Assembly (NCBI GenBank): GCA_035546855.1
Contig: DASZVY010000050.1
Coordinates: forward strand, 45,613 to 109,612
Direction: 5' to 3'
Length of the DNA: 64,000 nt
Source: Nitrobacter sp035546855
GTDB taxonomy: Bacteria; Pseudomonadota; Alphaproteobacteria; Rhizobiales; Xanthobacteraceae
Position 1 is the stretch's first letter. The number at the start of each line of letters is the position of its first letter. Position numbers and translations under genes: made by a program. This document shows, one piece after another, positions 19,734-30,217 of this stretch. The notes beneath the pieces were generated by a model. The model made no database searches and was not told the DNA's origin. It was given only the letters and a program-made list of their open reading frames with translations.

Positions 19734-22691
19734 TTATCCCAGTGCCTCGTCGAGCAGTGCCTTGAGTTGGGCGAGATGTTTCGACATCAGGCCGCTGGCC
19801 GTGGCCGCCGACGCAGGACGTCCGGCATAGCGCGGGCGCCGGTTGGTTGCGTTGACCTGATTGAGCACCCATTCGAGATACGGCTCAATGAAATGCCACG
19901 CGCCCATGTTGCGCGGTTCTTCCTGGCACCAGACGATCTCCGCGTTCTTGAAGCGCGACAGCTCCTGAACCAGGGCCTTCAACGGCACCGGATAGAGCTG
20001 CTCGATACGCAGCAGGTAGATGTTGTCGATGCCGCGCTTCTCGCGCTCCTCGTAGAGGTCGTAATAGACCTTGCCGGAGCACAGCACGACGCGCTTGATC
20101 CTGTCGTCCGCGACGAGCTTGACCGGCTCGTTCGGCAGCATCGCCGCGTCATCGTAGAGGATGCGGTGGAAGGTCGTGTCGGCGCCGAGTTCGTCGAGCC
20201 GTGAAACGGCCCGCTTGTGCCGCAACAGCGACTTTGGCGTCATCATGATCAGCGGTTTGCGGATTTCGCGCTTCAACTGGCGCCGCAGCGCATGAAAGTG
20301 GTTGGCCGGCGTCGTGATGTTGACCACCTGCATGTTGTCTTCCGCGCACATCTGCAGATAGCGCTCGAGCCGCGCGGAGGAATGCTCCGGCCCCTGGCCC
20401 TCGTAGCCATGCGGCAGCATGCAGACGAGGCCGGACATGCGCAGCCACTTGCGCTCGCCCGAGGAGATGAACTGGTCGAACACCACCTGCGCGCCGTTGG
20501 CGAAGTCGCCGAACTGCGCTTCCCACATGGTCAGCGCATTGGGCTCGGCCAGCGAATAGCCGTATTCGAAGCCGAGCACCGCTTCTTCCGAGAGCAGCGA
20601 GTTGATGACCTCGTAGTGGCCCTGGTCCTTGCCGATGTGGTTGAACGGCGTGTAGCGGCTCTCGTCCTCCTGGTCGAACAGCACCGAATGGCGCTGCGAG
20701 AACGTGCCGCGTTCGGAGTCCTGGCCGGACAGCCGCACGCGATGGCCCTCCAGCATCAAGGTGCAGAACGCCAGCGCCTCGGCCGTTGCCCAGTCGATAC
20801 CGACGCCGTTGTCGATCGCCTTGGCGCGGTTCTCGAGGAAGCGCTGCACCGTGCGGTGCAGACGGAAGCCGTCGGGGACCTTGGTGATCTTGCGGCCGAT
20901 GTCCTTCAGGGTCGCGACATCGACGCCGGTGACGCCGCGGCGGGGCTCTTCTTCCTGATCGGCGAGCTTGAGGCCCGCCCACTTGCCGTCGAGCCAGTCG
21001 GCCTTGTTCGGCTTGTAGCCGGCACCGGCCTCGAATTCGGCGTCGAGCCGCGCGCGCCAGTCGGCCTTCGCCTTTTCGATCTCGCCCTCGGTCATCACGC
21101 CTTCGGCGACGAGGCGCTTCGCATAGAGCTCGAGCGTCGACGGATGGTTGGCGATTTTCTTGTACATCGCCGGATTGGTGAACGACGGCTCATCGCCTTC
21201 GTTATGACCATGGCGGCGATAGCAGAACATGTCGATCACGACCGGCTTGTGGAATTTCTGCCGGAACTCGATCGCGACCTTGGCGGCGAACACCACCGCT
21301 TCCGGATCGTCGCCGTTGACGTGGAAGATCGGCGCGTCGATCATCTTCGCCACGTCGGACGGATAGGGCGAGGAGCGCGAGTAGCGCGGATAGGTCGTGA
21401 AGCCGATCTGGTTGTTGACGATGAAGTGCAGCGAGCCGCCGGTGCGGTAGCCCTTGAGGTCGGACAGCGCGAAACATTCCGCCACGACGCCTTGACCGGC
21501 GAAAGCCGCGTCGCCGTGCATTAACAAGGGAAGCACCGAGTCGCGCTGGTCGGGCGGATCGCCATGCTGATCCTGCTTGGCGCGGACCTTGCCGAGCACC
21601 ACGGGATCGACGATCTCGAGATGGGACGGGTTTGCCGTCAGCGACAGATGGATTTTGTTGTTGTCGAACTCGCGGTCGCTTGAGGCGCCAAGGTGATACT
21701 TGACGTCGCCCGAGCCTTCGACCGAGTCCGGATTGGCCGAGCCGCCCTTGAATTCGTGGAACAGCGCGCGGTGCGGCTTGCCCATCACCTGGGTCAGCAC
21801 GTTGAGGCGGCCGCGATGCGGCATGCCCACCACGATCTCCTTGATGCCAAGGTTGCCGCCGCGCTTGATGATCTGCTCGAGCGCGGGGATCAGCGACTCG
21901 CCGCCGTCCAGGCCGAAGCGCTTGGTGCCGGTGAACTTGACGTCGCAGAATTTCTCGAAGCCTTCCGCCTCGATCAGCTTCATCAGGATGGCGCGGCGGC
22001 CTTCGGGCGTGAAGCTGATCTCCTTGTCCGGCCCCTCGATGCGCTCCTGGATCCAGGCTTTCTGAGCGCCGTTGGAGATGTGCATGAATTCGACACCGAG
22101 CGTCTGGCAATAGGTGCGCTCGCAGATCGCGACGATCTCCCGCAGGGTGCCGTATTCGAGGCCGAGCACATGGTCGAGGAAGATCTTGCGATCCATGTCG
22201 GCGTCGGTGAAGCCGTAGGTCCGCGGGTCGAGTTCTTCGTGATCGCGCGCCGGCTCGAGGCCGAGCGGATCGAGTTTGGCGTGGAAGTGGCCGCGCATGC
22301 GATAGGCGCGGATCAGCATCAGCGCGCGGACCGAATCGCGCGTGGCCTGATTGACGTCGACGCCCGCGAGCGCGGTGTCCTTCGCCTGCGCCTTCGCCGC
22401 CAGCTTCGCGCCGACCGCCTTCTCGACCTGCGCCCAGTTGCCGTCGAGCGCGGAGGTGAGGTCGTCCTGCGGCGTCAGCGGCCAGTTCGTCTTCTCCCAG
22501 GAGGGCCCTTCCGCGTTCTTGAGGACTTCCGCCGGTGGATCCTTCAGGCTCTTGAAGAACTCCTGCCACTCGGCGTCGACCGAGCCGGGATCGTTTTCGT
22601 AACGGGCGTAGAGTTCGTCGATGTAGGTGGCATTTGCGCCCTGCAGAAACGAGGAGAGGGCAAATGCTGCATTTGCGTCCTGGCGAGACAT
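19734..22691 (-). CDS. sucA: 2-oxoglutarate dehydrogenase E1
   Basis: This 985-residue thiamine-diphosphate enzyme has the N-terminal E2-contact segment (FLQGANATYIDELYARYENDPGSVDAEWQ), the HRGRLNVL block, the ThDP/Mg region LLMHGDAAFAGQGVVAE...IVNNQIGFTT, and the C-terminal transketolase-like domain (GFEYGYSLAEPNALTMWEAQFGDF). It decarboxylates 2-oxoglutarate and reductively succinylates E2. It follows sucD after about 135 bp. Length is normal. Confidence 0.99.
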   Translation of the reverse strand: MSRQDANAAFALSSFLQGANATYIDELYARYENDPGSVDAEWQEFFKSLKDPPAEVLKNAEGPSWEKTNWPLTPQDDLTSALDGNWAQVEKAVGAKLAAKAQAKDTALAGVDVNQATRDSVRALMLIRAYRMRGHFHAKLDPLGLEPARDHEELDPRTYGFTDADMDRKIFLDHVLGLEYGTLREIVAICERTYCQTLGVEFMHISNGAQKAWIQERIEGPDKEISFTPEGRRAILMKLIEAEGFEKFCDVKFTGTKRFGLDGGESLIPALEQIIKRGGNLGIKEIVVGMPHRGRLNVLTQVMGKPHRALFHEFKGGSANPDSVEGSGDVKYHLGASSDREFDNNKIHLSLTANPSHLEIVDPVVLGKVRAKQDQHGDPPDQRDSVLPLLMHGDAAFAGQGVVAECFALSDLKGYRTGGSLHFIVNNQIGFTTYPRYSRSSPYPSDVAKMIDAPIFHVNGDDPEAVVFAAKVAIEFRQKFHKPVVIDMFCYRRHGHNEGDEPSFTNPAMYKKIANHPSTLELYAKRLVAEGVMTEGEIEKAKADWRARLDAEFEAGAGYKPNKADWLDGKWAGLKLADQEEEPRRGVTGVDVATLKDIGRKITKVPDGFRLHRTVQRFLENRAKAIDNGVGIDWATAEALAFCTLMLEGHRVRLSGQDSERGTFSQRHSVLFDQEDESRYTPFNHIGKDQGHYEVINSLLSEEAVLGFEYGYSLAEPNALTMWEAQFGDFANGAQVVFDQFISSGERKWLRMSGLVCMLPHGYEGQGPEHSSARLERYLQMCAEDNMQVVNITTPANHFHALRRQLKREIRKPLIMMTPKSLLRHKRAVSRLDELGADTTFHRILYDDAAMLPNEPVKLVADDRIKRVVLCSGKVYYDLYEEREKRGIDNIYLLRIEQLYPVPLKALVQELSRFKNAEIVWCQEEPRNMGAWHFIEPYLEWVLNQVNATNRRPRYAGRPASAATASGLMSKHLAQLKALLDEALG

Positions 22692-22826
22692 GTCGCGTCC
22701 TGATGATTTTTTGGTTCCGCGCGTAACAGACGGCGCTTGCGCCGATCCCTGCCGGGGTCGGCGTGACGCCGGACCTTGTAACCTATTTAGGACGAAACTG
22801 CGCGCCGAAAAGAAGCAAAAAGGGAA

Positions 22827-23710
22827 TCAGGATTTCAATTTTTCGACGAGGGTCTTTCCGAGCCGCGCCGGCGAGGGAGACACGGTAATTCCCGCCGCTT
22901 CCATGGCTGCCGTCTTCGAGGCGGCGTCGCCCTTGCCGCCGGAAATGATCGCGCCGGCATGGCCCATACGCCGACCGGGAGGGGCGGTGACGCCGGCGAT
23001 GAAGCCGACCATCGGCTTCTTGCGCCCTCGCTTGGCCTCGTCGATCAGGAACTGGGCGGCGTCTTCCTCGGCGGAGCCGCCGATCTCGCCGATCATGACG
23101 ATCGAGGTGGTCTTGGGATCGGCTAGAAACATTTCAAGAACATCAATGAATTCCGTGCCCTTGACCGGGTCGCCGCCGATGCCGACCGCCGTGGTCTGGC
23201 CGAGGCCCTCCTGGGTGGTCTGGAACACCGCCTCATAGGTCAGCGTGCCCGAACGGGAGACGATGCCGACATTGCCCGGCTTGAAGATGTTGGCCGGCAT
23301 GATGCCGATCTTGCATTCGCCGGCGGTCATCACGCCGGGGCAGTTGGGGCCGATCAGCCGCGACTTCGAGCCTGACAGCGAGCGCTTGACGCGCACCATG
23401 TCGAGCACCGGAATGCCCTCCGTGATGCAGACGATCAGCGGAATCTCGGCGTCGATCGCCTCGCAGATGGCATCCGCCGCACCCGGCGGCGGCACGTAGA
23501 TCACGCTGGCGTCCGCGCCGGTCTTGTCGCGCGCCTCGCGCACGGTGTCGAACACCGGCAGGCCGAGATGGGTCGTGCCGCCTTTGCCCGGCGAGGTGCC
23601 GCCGACCATCTTGGTGCCGTAGGCGATCGCGGCCTCGGAGTGGAACGTGCCGTTCTTGCCGGTAAAACCCTGGCAGATGACTTTCGTGTTCTTGTCGATC
23701 AGAACGGACA

Positions 23711-23711
<1 letters not shown>
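22827..23711 (-). CDS. sucD: Succinyl-CoA ligase subunit alpha
   Basis: The 294-residue subunit begins MSVLIDKNTKVICQGFTGKNGTFHSEAA (CoA-binding Rossmann domain) and carries the phosphohistidine loop GHAGAIISGGKGDAASK near residue 246. It forms succinate and nucleotide triphosphate from succinyl-CoA with SucC. The start codon overlaps the sucC stop in a TAATG arrangement, implying coupled translation. A longer open frame upstream reads through sucC and is not real. Confidence 0.98.
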
Positions 23712-24910
<1,199 letters not shown>

Positions 24911-25100
24911 CTGGACGTTCTCCGACCCCTGTCAGGTGAAATTCTGGGTTCACCTCGATGCTTCACTTTGGCATACCATATACCAATCGGCACGCAAGAG
25001 TGGAGATTCCCCCATCGGCCAGACCGCACTGTGAGTGATCCAATGCGGCCCCGGCCTTGACGAAGCGGGGCGAAAATCAAGCCCGGCTTCGGTATTGCGA

Positions 25101-26069
25101 TCAGCGGCCGAGCAGATCGGGCGCGATCTTCTTGCAGGCGTCCATCAGGCCCTGCACCGCGGCGACCGACTTGTCGAAGCCTTCGCGGTCCTTGCCCGAA
25201 AGCTCGATCTCGACGATGCGCTCGACACCCTTGGAGCCGATCACGACCGGCACGCCGACATACATGTCCTTCACGCCATACTGGCCGGTGAGATGCGCCG
25301 CGCAGGGCAGCACGCGCTTCTTGTCCTTGAGATAGCTTTCCGCCATGGCGATTGCGGACGCCGCCGGGGCGTAGAACGCCGAGCCGGTCTTGAGCAGGTT
25401 GACGATCTCCGCGCCGCCATTGCGGGTGCAATCGACGATCGCATCGAGGCGCGCCTGCGAGGTCCAGCCCATCTTGATCAGATCCGGCAGCGGAATGCCG
25501 GCAACCGTCGAATACTTCACCAGCGGCACCATGGTGTCGCCATGGCCGCCGAGCACGAACGCCGTGACGTCTTCCACCGAGACGTTGAATTCGTCGGCAA
25601 GGAAATAACGGAAGCGGGCCGAGTCGAGCACGCCGGCCATGCCCACCACCTTGTTCGCAGGCAAGCCCGATGCCTTCTGCAGCGCCCAGACCATCGCGTC
25701 CAGCGGGTTGGTGATGCAGATGATGAAAGCGTCCGGAGCGTACTTCTTGATGCCGGCGCCGACCTGCTCCATGACCTTGAGATTGATGCTCAGAAGGTCG
25801 TCACGGCTCATGCCCGGCTTGCGCGGCACGCCGGCGGTGACGATGCAGACCTTGGCGCCGTCAAGGCCCTCGTAGGAGTTGGTTCCGCTGAATTTGGCGT
25901 CGAACCCGTCGACCGGGGACGACTGCGCGATGTCGAGCGATTTTCCCTGCGGAATGCCTTCCGCGATGTCGAACATCACGACATCGCCGAGCTCCTTCAG
26001 CCCGATGAGGTGAGCCAGCGTTCCGCCGATCTGACCGGAGCCAATCAAAGCAATCTTGTCGCGCGCCAT
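25101..26069 (-). CDS. mdh: Malate dehydrogenase
   Basis: This 322-residue, lactate-dehydrogenase-like malate dehydrogenase has the NAD motif GSGQIGGTLAHLIG, the mobile loop GVPRKPGMSRDDLL with substrate arginines, CITNPLDAMVW, and the catalytic His in VLGGHGDTMVPLV. It oxidises malate to oxaloacetate. It is the first gene of the mdh-sucCDAB-SDR-lpdA series on the minus strand. The mdh-sucC gap of about 190 bp may hold a second promoter. Confidence 0.98.
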   Translation of the reverse strand: MARDKIALIGSGQIGGTLAHLIGLKELGDVVMFDIAEGIPQGKSLDIAQSSPVDGFDAKFSGTNSYEGLDGAKVCIVTAGVPRKPGMSRDDLLSINLKVMEQVGAGIKKYAPDAFIICITNPLDAMVWALQKASGLPANKVVGMAGVLDSARFRYFLADEFNVSVEDVTAFVLGGHGDTMVPLVKYSTVAGIPLPDLIKMGWTSQARLDAIVDCTRNGGAEIVNLLKTGSAFYAPAASAIAMAESYLKDKKRVLPCAAHLTGQYGVKDMYVGVPVVIGSKGVERIVEIELSGKDREGFDKSVAAVQGLMDACKKIAPDLLGR

Positions 26070-26418
26070 GGGAAATTTGTCCTTTGAACCCGAAGGAAGT
26101 GAGAAGAAGGAAACTCGACAGGTGGTTAGACCTTTCGCGCCACCCGTTCAAGTCGGGCATTGGCCCAATTGTCGGGCACGCACGCGCGCGCCAGTCATGC
26201 AAGCGGCGAGGGCCGTTAGTGAGCTGTCGGAATGACACGACGGAAGCCGTCATGCCCGGCTTTATGCCGGGCATCCACGCCTCGCTTGCCGCGCGCTAGA
26301 AAGACGTGGATGGCCGGGCATAGGCTAGCGAAACGACGCCGTTCTGCGAACGGCTATGGCCCGGCCATGACGAGGATTGAGATGTTTCTGCTAGATATCC
26401 GGATGTAGCGGAAAGGTG
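26070..26418. other. Intergenic region between zapE and mdh
   Basis: About 350 bp separate zapE from mdh, both on the minus strand. The mdh-proximal 170 bp should hold the mdh promoter; a weak TTGAAC-N17-TAACCA match can be found there, but I would not rely on it. The zapE-proximal part is largely filled by a palindromic element at 26249-26371. No gene is seen. Confidence 0.5.
26249..26371. repeat. Composite intergenic palindromic repeat, 'gtcatgcccgg' type
   Basis: The outer arms gtcatgcccggc and cccggccatgac bracket several nested hairpins (catgcccggctttatgccgggcat, catccacg paired with cgtggatg, gccgttctgcgaacggc). It looks like two half-elements joined, between mdh and zapE. Confidence 0.7.
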
Positions 26419-27600
26419 CTACGTCTCCACGAGCCCCGTGGTCGCGCCGCTGGCGGAGGAGTCGCTGCGGCCGTGGGGCAGCGCCAGGTAGGATTCCGAA
26501 CTCATTTCGATGAGGCGCGACGAGGTGCGCTGGAATTCGTTCGCTTCGAACCCCTCGGTCGCGCGATAAATCGACAGCGGATCGGCATCGCTCGACGCCA
26601 TCAGTTTCACGGCATTGTCATACAGCGTGTCGACCAGGGCGATGAACCGCTTCGCGGCATTGCGATTGGCATAGTCCATCACCGGAATGCGGTCGATCAT
26701 GATGGTGTGATAGTCATGAGCGAGGCGCAGGTAGTCCGACGCCGCGAGCGGCTGCTCGCAGAGGTCGGCGAAGGAAAATCGCGCCACGCCGTCGGCCGAA
26801 CAGGGCACATGCAGGACGCGGCCCTTGATCGCGATGTCGCGCGGCTTGCAGGGCGCGCCGCCGGTCATTTTCGCCCAGGCTGCATCCAGCGCAGTGGCGG
26901 CGGCCGCATCCGCCGGCGTCAGCCACATCTTGACGCCTGCGAGTTTTTCCATGCGGAAGTCGGTGCGCGCATCGAGCCGCAGCACGTCCATGCGGGCCTG
27001 GATCTGCGCAATGAACGGCAGGAACAGCGCGCGGTTGAGGCCGCCCTTGTAGAGGTCTTCCGGCGCGACGTTGGAGGTCGCGACCACAACGGTGCCGAGT
27101 TCGAACAGGCGCGCGAACAGCCGGCCGAGGATCATGGCGTCGGCGATGTCGGTGACGTGAAACTCGTCAAAGCACAAGAGCCACGCCTCGTCGAAGATCG
27201 CACCGGCCGTTAGGTGAATGACGTCGGTGTCGGCCATCTCGCCGCGCGCGATCTGCTGGCGAAACGCATAAACCCGCTCATGAACCTCGGCCATGAACTC
27301 ATGGAAATGGGCGCGGCGCTTATGGGCGATCGGACAATGCTGGAAGAAGAGATCCATCAGCATGGTCTTGCCGCGTCCGACCTCACCATAGATGTAAAGT
27401 CCGTGCGGCGGCGTCTCCGTCTTGTCAGACTTGAACAGCTTGCCGAGAAAGCTTTGCTTGTACGGCGGTTTGTAGGTGGCGAGGCGTTCTTCGAGCGCGG
27501 CGAAGGCCTCGACCGCCTGTACCTGCGCCGGATCGCGTTCGATGGCGCCGGAGGCGACGAGGACCTGATATTGATCGCGGAAGGACGATGAGGCGGGCAT
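26419..27600 (-). CDS. zapE: Cell division protein ZapE (AFG1-like ATPase)
   Basis: The 393-residue AFG1/ZapE ATPase has Walker A YGEVGRGKTMLMDLF (about 71-85), Walker B LLCFDEFHVTDIADAMIL, sensor VATSNVAPEDLYKGGLNR, and the arginine-rich C-terminal block. Family members bind FtsZ during division or assist membrane-protein quality control. It is the next minus-strand gene downstream of mdh, with a palindromic element in the gap. Confidence 0.94.
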   Translation of the reverse strand: MPASSSFRDQYQVLVASGAIERDPAQVQAVEAFAALEERLATYKPPYKQSFLGKLFKSDKTETPPHGLYIYGEVGRGKTMLMDLFFQHCPIAHKRRAHFHEFMAEVHERVYAFRQQIARGEMADTDVIHLTAGAIFDEAWLLCFDEFHVTDIADAMILGRLFARLFELGTVVVATSNVAPEDLYKGGLNRALFLPFIAQIQARMDVLRLDARTDFRMEKLAGVKMWLTPADAAAATALDAAWAKMTGGAPCKPRDIAIKGRVLHVPCSADGVARFSFADLCEQPLAASDYLRLAHDYHTIMIDRIPVMDYANRNAAKRFIALVDTLYDNAVKLMASSDADPLSIYRATEGFEANEFQRTSSRLIEMSSESYLALPHGRSDSSASGATTGLVET

Positions 27601-27692
27601 GACGCACTTACGGCCTCATGCTGCGGAAAAATGCAAGCCGAATTCTCGAGCCGGAATCCGCAAGGGCGCCATGCGGGCCTGTTCCGCGGCGC

Positions 27693-28229
27693 TCAAGCGC
27701 TCAGCGCGTAGGAATCCTCGACCACGTACGGACCGCCGCCGACCGACGCGCGCGACGAGAACAGGACGAAGCGATCCGCGGTAAAGACCTTGGTCGGAAA
27801 ATAGCCGCGGATCGATAGATAATCGGCCACATCCTGATTGGTGGCATCGCGCAACCGCGCCAGCGTGACATGCGGCGTGAACTTGCGGCCCTCGGGATCG
27901 AGGCCGCAGCGGCGGACCAGCCGCTCGAGTTCGGCCTGCAATTCGATCAGCGGCCGGCTCGGTACGACCGAGGCCACGACGGCGCGCGGCTTTTTGCCGC
28001 CGAAGCTCGACAGCCCCCGCAATTCGACCTCGAAGGGCTTTCGGTTGACCCGAAACAGCAGCGAGGCGATCTCGTTGGCCGATATGCCGTCGATGTCGCC
28101 GATGAAGCGCAGGGTGACGTGATAGTTTTCGGGATCGATCCAGCGGGCGCCGGGCAGTCCGCCACGTAAATTCGACAGCGTCCGGCCGATATCGGGGGGA
28201 ATTTCCAATCCAGCGAACAAGCGTGGCAT
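27693..28229 (-). CDS. thpR: RNA 2',3'-cyclic phosphodiesterase (2H superfamily)
   Basis: This 178-residue 2H phosphoesterase has both HxTL motifs, His37 in YHVTLRFIGD and a second in FTPHVTLARL near residue 125. The family (formerly 2'-5' RNA ligase) opens 2',3'-cyclic phosphates on RNA ends. The ATG at 28229 (MPRLFAGLEIP) is the conserved start; the frame runs open upstream without homology. Confidence 0.92.
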   Translation of the reverse strand: MPRLFAGLEIPPDIGRTLSNLRGGLPGARWIDPENYHVTLRFIGDIDGISANEIASLLFRVNRKPFEVELRGLSSFGGKKPRAVVASVVPSRPLIELQAELERLVRRCGLDPEGRKFTPHVTLARLRDATNQDVADYLSIRGYFPTKVFTADRFVLFSSRASVGGGPYVVEDSYALSA

Positions 28230-28616
28230 CGCGAAACCCTCGATGCGTGGCGTGGTCCCTCGACTTGCCGGTGTCAGAACCGCACCCGGAGAAGATCGGC
28301 AACGAATCACCGATAGCTGTTTTTACCGTAGTTATGTGACCATGCGAAGCGCGCGGCATTCGGGCGGTGGGTAATTTCCGCGCGAGGCGGGCTGCTGATC
28401 GCGCGGTGATCTGCGATTCCCTTTCTTCGTCATTCCGGAAGCCGCGTAGCGGCTGTCCGGAATCCATAACCCGAGTGCAAGTTATCGAGCAGGGACGATG
28501 TGGCCACGCTCCCTGAGACGAGCGAATGCGGGGTTATGGATTCCGGACAGCACCATAGGTCGGCACTTGCCGCCGACGGTGCGCCCCGGAATGACGGAGA
28601 GAGCGATTTCGTCACC
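28230..28616. other. Intergenic region holding a MITE-like inverted-repeat element
   Basis: The gap of 387 bp between two minus-strand genes contains about 170 bp of inverted-repeat DNA (28428-28596). The rest, next to thpR, should contain its promoter. No protein-coding signal was found. Confidence 0.55.
28428..28596. repeat. MITE-like element with 11-bp terminal and 20-bp internal inverted repeats
   Basis: Terminal repeats cgtcattccgg (28428-28438) and ccggaatgacg (28586-28596) are perfect inverses. Inside them, ctgtccggaatccataaccc (28453-28472) and its exact complement (28531-28550) form a second, 20-bp pair. No open frame fits inside. This architecture suggests a small non-autonomous mobile or structural element. 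Confidence 0.7.
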
Positions 28617-29258
28617 TCACTCCTTCTGCGCAGCGATGCCGCGGACAAAGGACTCAACCGCCGGCAAAATCTTCCGCACGATGATCGCAACGCCCGCCGC
28701 GGTCGGGTGCATGCCGTCGGCCTGGTTGAGGCTGGTGTCGGCCGCGACGCCATCGAGAAAGAACGGATAGAGCGGGATGTCGTGGGTTTTCGCGAGATCG
28801 GGATAGATCGCATTGAAGCGCACGGCGAAGTCGGCGCCGTAATTCGGTGGCGCCAGCATCCCGCACAACAGCACCGCGATCTTGCGCGCCTTGAGCCGCT
28901 TGATGATGGCATCCAACGCGGCGCGCGTGACTTTCGGATCGGTGCCGCGCAGGGCGTCGTTGGCGCCAAGTTCGAGAATCACCGCCTGCGTGCCCTCCGG
29001 CACCGACCAGTCGAGCCGGTCGAGCCCGCCGGAGGCGGTATCGCCGGAGACGCCAGCGTTGCCAATGGTGACGTTCAGGCCATTGTCTTTCAAGGCTTTT
29101 TCGAGTTGCGCGGGAAATGCGTCCGCCTCCGGCAGGCCGAGCCCGGCGCTGAGGGAATCCCCGAGCACCACGACCTTGATCGGAGTATTGGGCGGCGTCT
29201 GTGCGAACGCAGGGGCCGTAAGCAGTCCCAGAGCCAGCAGGCACGGAAACGTGCGCAC
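28617..29258 (-). CDS. Arylesterase / GDSL lipase (TesA-like), exported
   Basis: From the GTG at 29258 the protein has 213 residues, with a signal peptide (LLALGLLTAPAFA) followed by SGNH blocks: Ser35 in VVLGDSLSAGLGL, Gly in GNAGVSGDT, Asn in ELGANDALRG, and Asp-His in ADGMHPTAAG. This is the TesA/arylesterase type of periplasmic hydrolase. No in-frame ATG lies close to the signal peptide, so the GTG start is an inference; the open frame runs far upstream into the ABC gene. It diverges from an ABC exporter, the same partnership as tesA-ybbA-ybbP in E. coli. Confidence 0.9.
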   Translation of the reverse strand: MRTFPCLLALGLLTAPAFAQTPPNTPIKVVVLGDSLSAGLGLPEADAFPAQLEKALKDNGLNVTIGNAGVSGDTASGGLDRLDWSVPEGTQAVILELGANDALRGTDPKVTRAALDAIIKRLKARKIAVLLCGMLAPPNYGADFAVRFNAIYPDLAKTHDIPLYPFFLDGVAADTSLNQADGMHPTAAGVAIIVRKILPAVESFVRGIAAQKE

Positions 29259-29463
29259 GAGCCACTCGACCGCCGCAAAGAAAATGCCATATCTGCCAGC
29301 GCGGCGGTTCGGACGTTCTCTGCAGCTACGCCGTGAGCCCTCTGGAGGACTTCTGCACCACACCACTCTTCTGCGAATAAAAGTTTCCAGTGTCCGTCTA
29401 AATCCGAAGTTCCCTCGGAACAGTACGGCGGTGTATGCGAACGTCGGATGTAGGACACGAGGT

Positions 29464-30213
29464 ATGGACAGTCTCATTGAATCTCCGTCGCCAGCCGACC
29501 GCTCATCTGCAAGGCCCGACTCCATTTCCATCTCCAACGTCGATCTCTCGCTCGGGCAGGGCGCGGCGCGGGTCCATATCCTCAAGGATATCAGTCTGCG
29601 GGTCGGCGCGGGCGAGGCGATCGGGCTGATCGGACCGTCCGGGTCCGGCAAATCCACCCTGCTGATGGTGATGGCGGGACTGGAGCGGCCGGATCGTGGA
29701 GAGGTGGTGGTTGACGGCGTCTCCTTCAATGCGCTGGATGAGGATGGATTGGCGCGCTTTCGTGGCCGCCAGGTCGGCATCGTGTTCCAATCGTTCCATC
29801 TGATCCCGACCATGACCGCGCTGGAAAACGTCGCGGTGCCGCTCGAACTCGCCGGCGTTCCCGATGCGTCGGAGCGCGCGGCACGCGAACTGGACTCGGT
29901 CGGGCTCGGCGCGCGGCTGCATCATTATCCGACGCAACTCTCGGGCGGCGAGCAGCAGCGCGTGGCGCTGGCGCGTGCGCTCGCGCCGGATCCTGCGATC
30001 CTCGTCGCGGATGAGCCGACCGGCAACCTCGACGAGGCCACGGGCCAGCAGATCGTCGATCTGCTTTTCACCAAGCATGTCGAGCGCGGCATGACCCTGG
30101 TGCTGGTCACCCATGATACATTGCTCGCGCAACGCTGCGACCGCGTGGTGCGGTTGCGGTCCGGTCGCATCGACGGGCCCGCCGCCAGCCGGCACTGGAT
30201 CGAGACGGCGTAG
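29464..30213 (+). CDS. ABC transporter ATP-binding protein (YbbA/LolD-like)
   Basis: This 249-residue ATPase has Walker A GPSGSGKS at 57-64, Q-loop VFQSFHLIPTMTALEN, signature LSGGEQQRVALARAL and Walker B ILVADEPTGNLDE. The subgroup serves FtsX-like permeases (MacB, LolCDE, YbbAP). It is followed after 4 bp by its permease and diverges from the arylesterase gene. Confidence 0.93.
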   Translation: MDSLIESPSPADRSSARPDSISISNVDLSLGQGAARVHILKDISLRVGAGEAIGLIGPSGSGKSTLLMVMAGLERPDRGEVVVDGVSFNALDEDGLARFRGRQVGIVFQSFHLIPTMTALENVAVPLELAGVPDASERAARELDSVGLGARLHHYPTQLSGGEQQRVALARALAPDPAILVADEPTGNLDEATGQQIVDLLFTKHVERGMTLVLVTHDTLLAQRCDRVVRLRSGRIDGPAASRHWIETA

Positions 30214-30217
30214 CGCG

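Noticed and set aside
28617..29813. A 398-residue version of the arylesterase beginning at 29813
   Set aside because: It would read antisense through the ABC ATPase gene and the divergent promoter region; the signal peptide begins near 29258.
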